Assembly (NCBI RefSeq): GCF_021018895.1
Contig: NC_079377.1
Span: 8,376,501 to 8,440,500 of the forward strand
Origin: Seriola aureovittata
Lineage: Eukaryota > Chordata > Actinopteri > Carangiformes > Carangidae
DNA: 64,000 bases
Direction of reading: 5' to 3'
The stretch's first letter is position 1. Each line of letters begins with the position of its first letter. The position numbers and the translations under genes are program-made. The notes beneath the pieces were generated by a model that worked only from the letters and a program-made list of their open reading frames with translations, made no database searches and was not told the DNA's origin. Below, piece after piece: positions 62,301 through 64,000 of the stretch.

Positions 62301-64000
62301 CCACAGAGTTAGATCATGCTCTATGACATCATTCTGGACTGCTTAATGCTGTTGACCTAATCCAGCTACAGCGGAAGTCAAATCAGTACGTTAAACAGCC
62401 GTGGAATATCTCGGCACACTATAGTAAAGCACCGGCCTGAGCTGGTGGATGCATGTGTTCATAGCAGGATTTGATATTATGACAGTTATGACTTGAAATG
62501 CAGAGTATAACCATTTTTGAGTCAATGGCCTAGACATCATGACTGTTTTTTCCTGCAAGAATGTTTCTTATTTTGTGCCCATGCAATGGAAATACATAGT
62601 GGAAACTATGGAAGAACCTCAGTGGCTCCATTAGTGTAAAACATGATAATGACATTTTCAGGCAATTTCCATATAGTAATTGAATATAATAGAGAAGCAG
62701 GCAGAAACAGTGCTACAAAATTATACTTAACTATTATAGCACTTGTTTTTCATGTCAACATCAACAAACAGTTCTTTCCCTTTCCTTTCATTTATTGGTT
62801 TATTTTGCAAGGAGTTGGTTTTACTGTTCATAATAACAGCACACTTAGGACTTTTATGTGCCATGGTAAAGAAAAAGGTTAACCAAATGAGCCATTTCTA
62901 AGAAGGCTGTATTTTTCTCTGCCACAAAGCATTGCAAAGCTCTTCCATCACTGGGCCTGCCCAAGAATACCGAACAACAGTTGGTTTTAGCAGTTGTTGT
63001 TGACTTGCAGAGCTATGCTGCAGTTGGGCAACTCCTGTTCTCTATGTCAAGGCATAACAGCAGACAGACACCACATGTGTTGGCTATAAAGTTTGTAAAA
63101 CACACCACTAAGCAAATGTGTCAAAGCGTAGCTCAGCAGGGCAGATGGGTGACGCAATCTGTGCAAATGCTGACAGGTGGGATGGCAGGCTGCACTTTTT
63201 CGGCAGAACAAACTGGGTGTAGCTGCAAGACTGGGCTGGGCTGCACGCCCTGTTCCTGTGAGATGAGAAACTCACTTTTTGGAACTATTACATATCACCT
63301 CTGTAATGAGAGATCAGACAAGAGAGAAACTCTAAATGTTTATGAGATTATCAATTACAGGAATAACCAAATAAAGCCAGTTGTTAGTGTAATTTTCAGG
63401 AATAAACAAGCTAGTCTTATCATTTTCTCTTTGCTGGTGAATAGGCAGTATAATTCCACTATTATAGACTAGGTCTGCAGGCACAACATCTATTAGGGGA
63501 AGGTGTATGCGTGCCTTAGTATAATGTTGGTGTATTATATCCCATATCATTATGCAATACGAGGTTTGGATGTAATAGCTCAAAAACAAAGCAATTACAC
63601 AAAATAACATCCTGTCTCCCAGACATGTGATCATTTAAATAAACTTATCCAAGCCATTTCCAGAAAATCCTGGGTCCACTTCCAGACAATAACATCATCA
63701 GACAACAACTGTGTAACATCAACAGAGTACAAGGATTGCTGAGTAGACAGCTTTTGGGATCTACAAATCAGAATTTATTTAAGATTTTTCATCTGCACGT
63801 AACAGCTGGAGATAAGGAAGACGAGACGTATTTTTATTGAACTGACAATACATTGATATTGACTCTACAAAGGCAACAAACTTTTTAAGTGATAATAATT
63901 TTAGAGCCTGCTCCACCTACAATGTATTGTAACCTATTTTTCAATGGCTTTCGGTCTGTGGTCTGTAATCACCTATCAGAGCTCCAAGGGACAGCCATGG

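Larger units (their letters stand above)
54900..64000. other. Intergenic region, no gene recognised
   Basis: Read on both strands; no frame has convincing protein composition, splice partners or homology that I know. It contains a CAGT tetranucleotide run, one interspersed repeat (58925-59350) and AT-rich stretches. The segment 61800-62460 is unusually free of simple repeats and has several homeodomain-like TAATTA/TTTAAT words, which could be conserved non-coding DNA, but this cannot be tested here. Confidence 0.5.

Noticed and set aside
62981..63472. 163-codon open frame on the plus strand
   Set aside because: No ATG at its start, mixed composition with no domain, no splice partners and no homology I recognise; likely chance.

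Overview
The window looks like teleost fish genomic DNA, probably from a spiny-rayed species. The evidence is GT-AG introns, low gene density, long CA/GT microsatellites, diverged interspersed repeats that I recognise from percomorph genomes (for example the unit containing TTAGCATGCTAA), and a 75-residue fish-type myomixer. Species cannot be fixed from the sequence alone.

There are four protein-coding genes. (1) MAP10, a single-exon plus-strand gene at 11936-14440. (2) NTPCR, a five-exon plus-strand gene at 15757-18703; this close MAP10-NTPCR pair matches the neighbouring pair on human chromosome 1q42. (3) A large minus-strand gene whose coding part runs from 53510 down to 24989. I assembled it from 33 coding exons with consistent splice phase into a 2,367-residue protein: a Ser-rich N-terminus, two blocks of spectrin repeats, a very large disordered exon, a spectrin-type PH domain and a basic C-terminal tail. 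I do not recognise its family name. (4) Myomixer (mymx), a tiny muscle-cell fusion protein, minus strand at 53671-53898. It sits only about 150 bases upstream of the first coding exon of the spectrin-repeat gene, on the same strand.

Layout: 1-11027 has no coding region I can support and may be the first intron of a minus-strand gene whose non-coding first exon I infer at about 11028-11240. 11.7-14.6 kb is MAP10. 15.7-19.5 kb is NTPCR. 19.5-24.3 kb is intergenic between the converging 3' ends of NTPCR and the spectrin/PH gene. 24.3-53.5 kb is the spectrin/PH gene with introns that carry several old repeats. 53.67-54.6 kb is mymx with its 5' UTR intron and a promoter region holding paired E-boxes and a MEF2/TATA-like site. 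54.9-64.0 kb shows no gene, apart from one recognisable repeat near 59 kb.

The most interesting arrangement is mymx plus the spectrin/PH gene. No AATAAA lies between the mymx stop codon and the next gene's first coding exon, that exon starts with a splice acceptor, and both could be fed from the same upstream muscle-type promoter. This is inference and needs transcript data. All exon models were built by eye from reading frame and splice signals.
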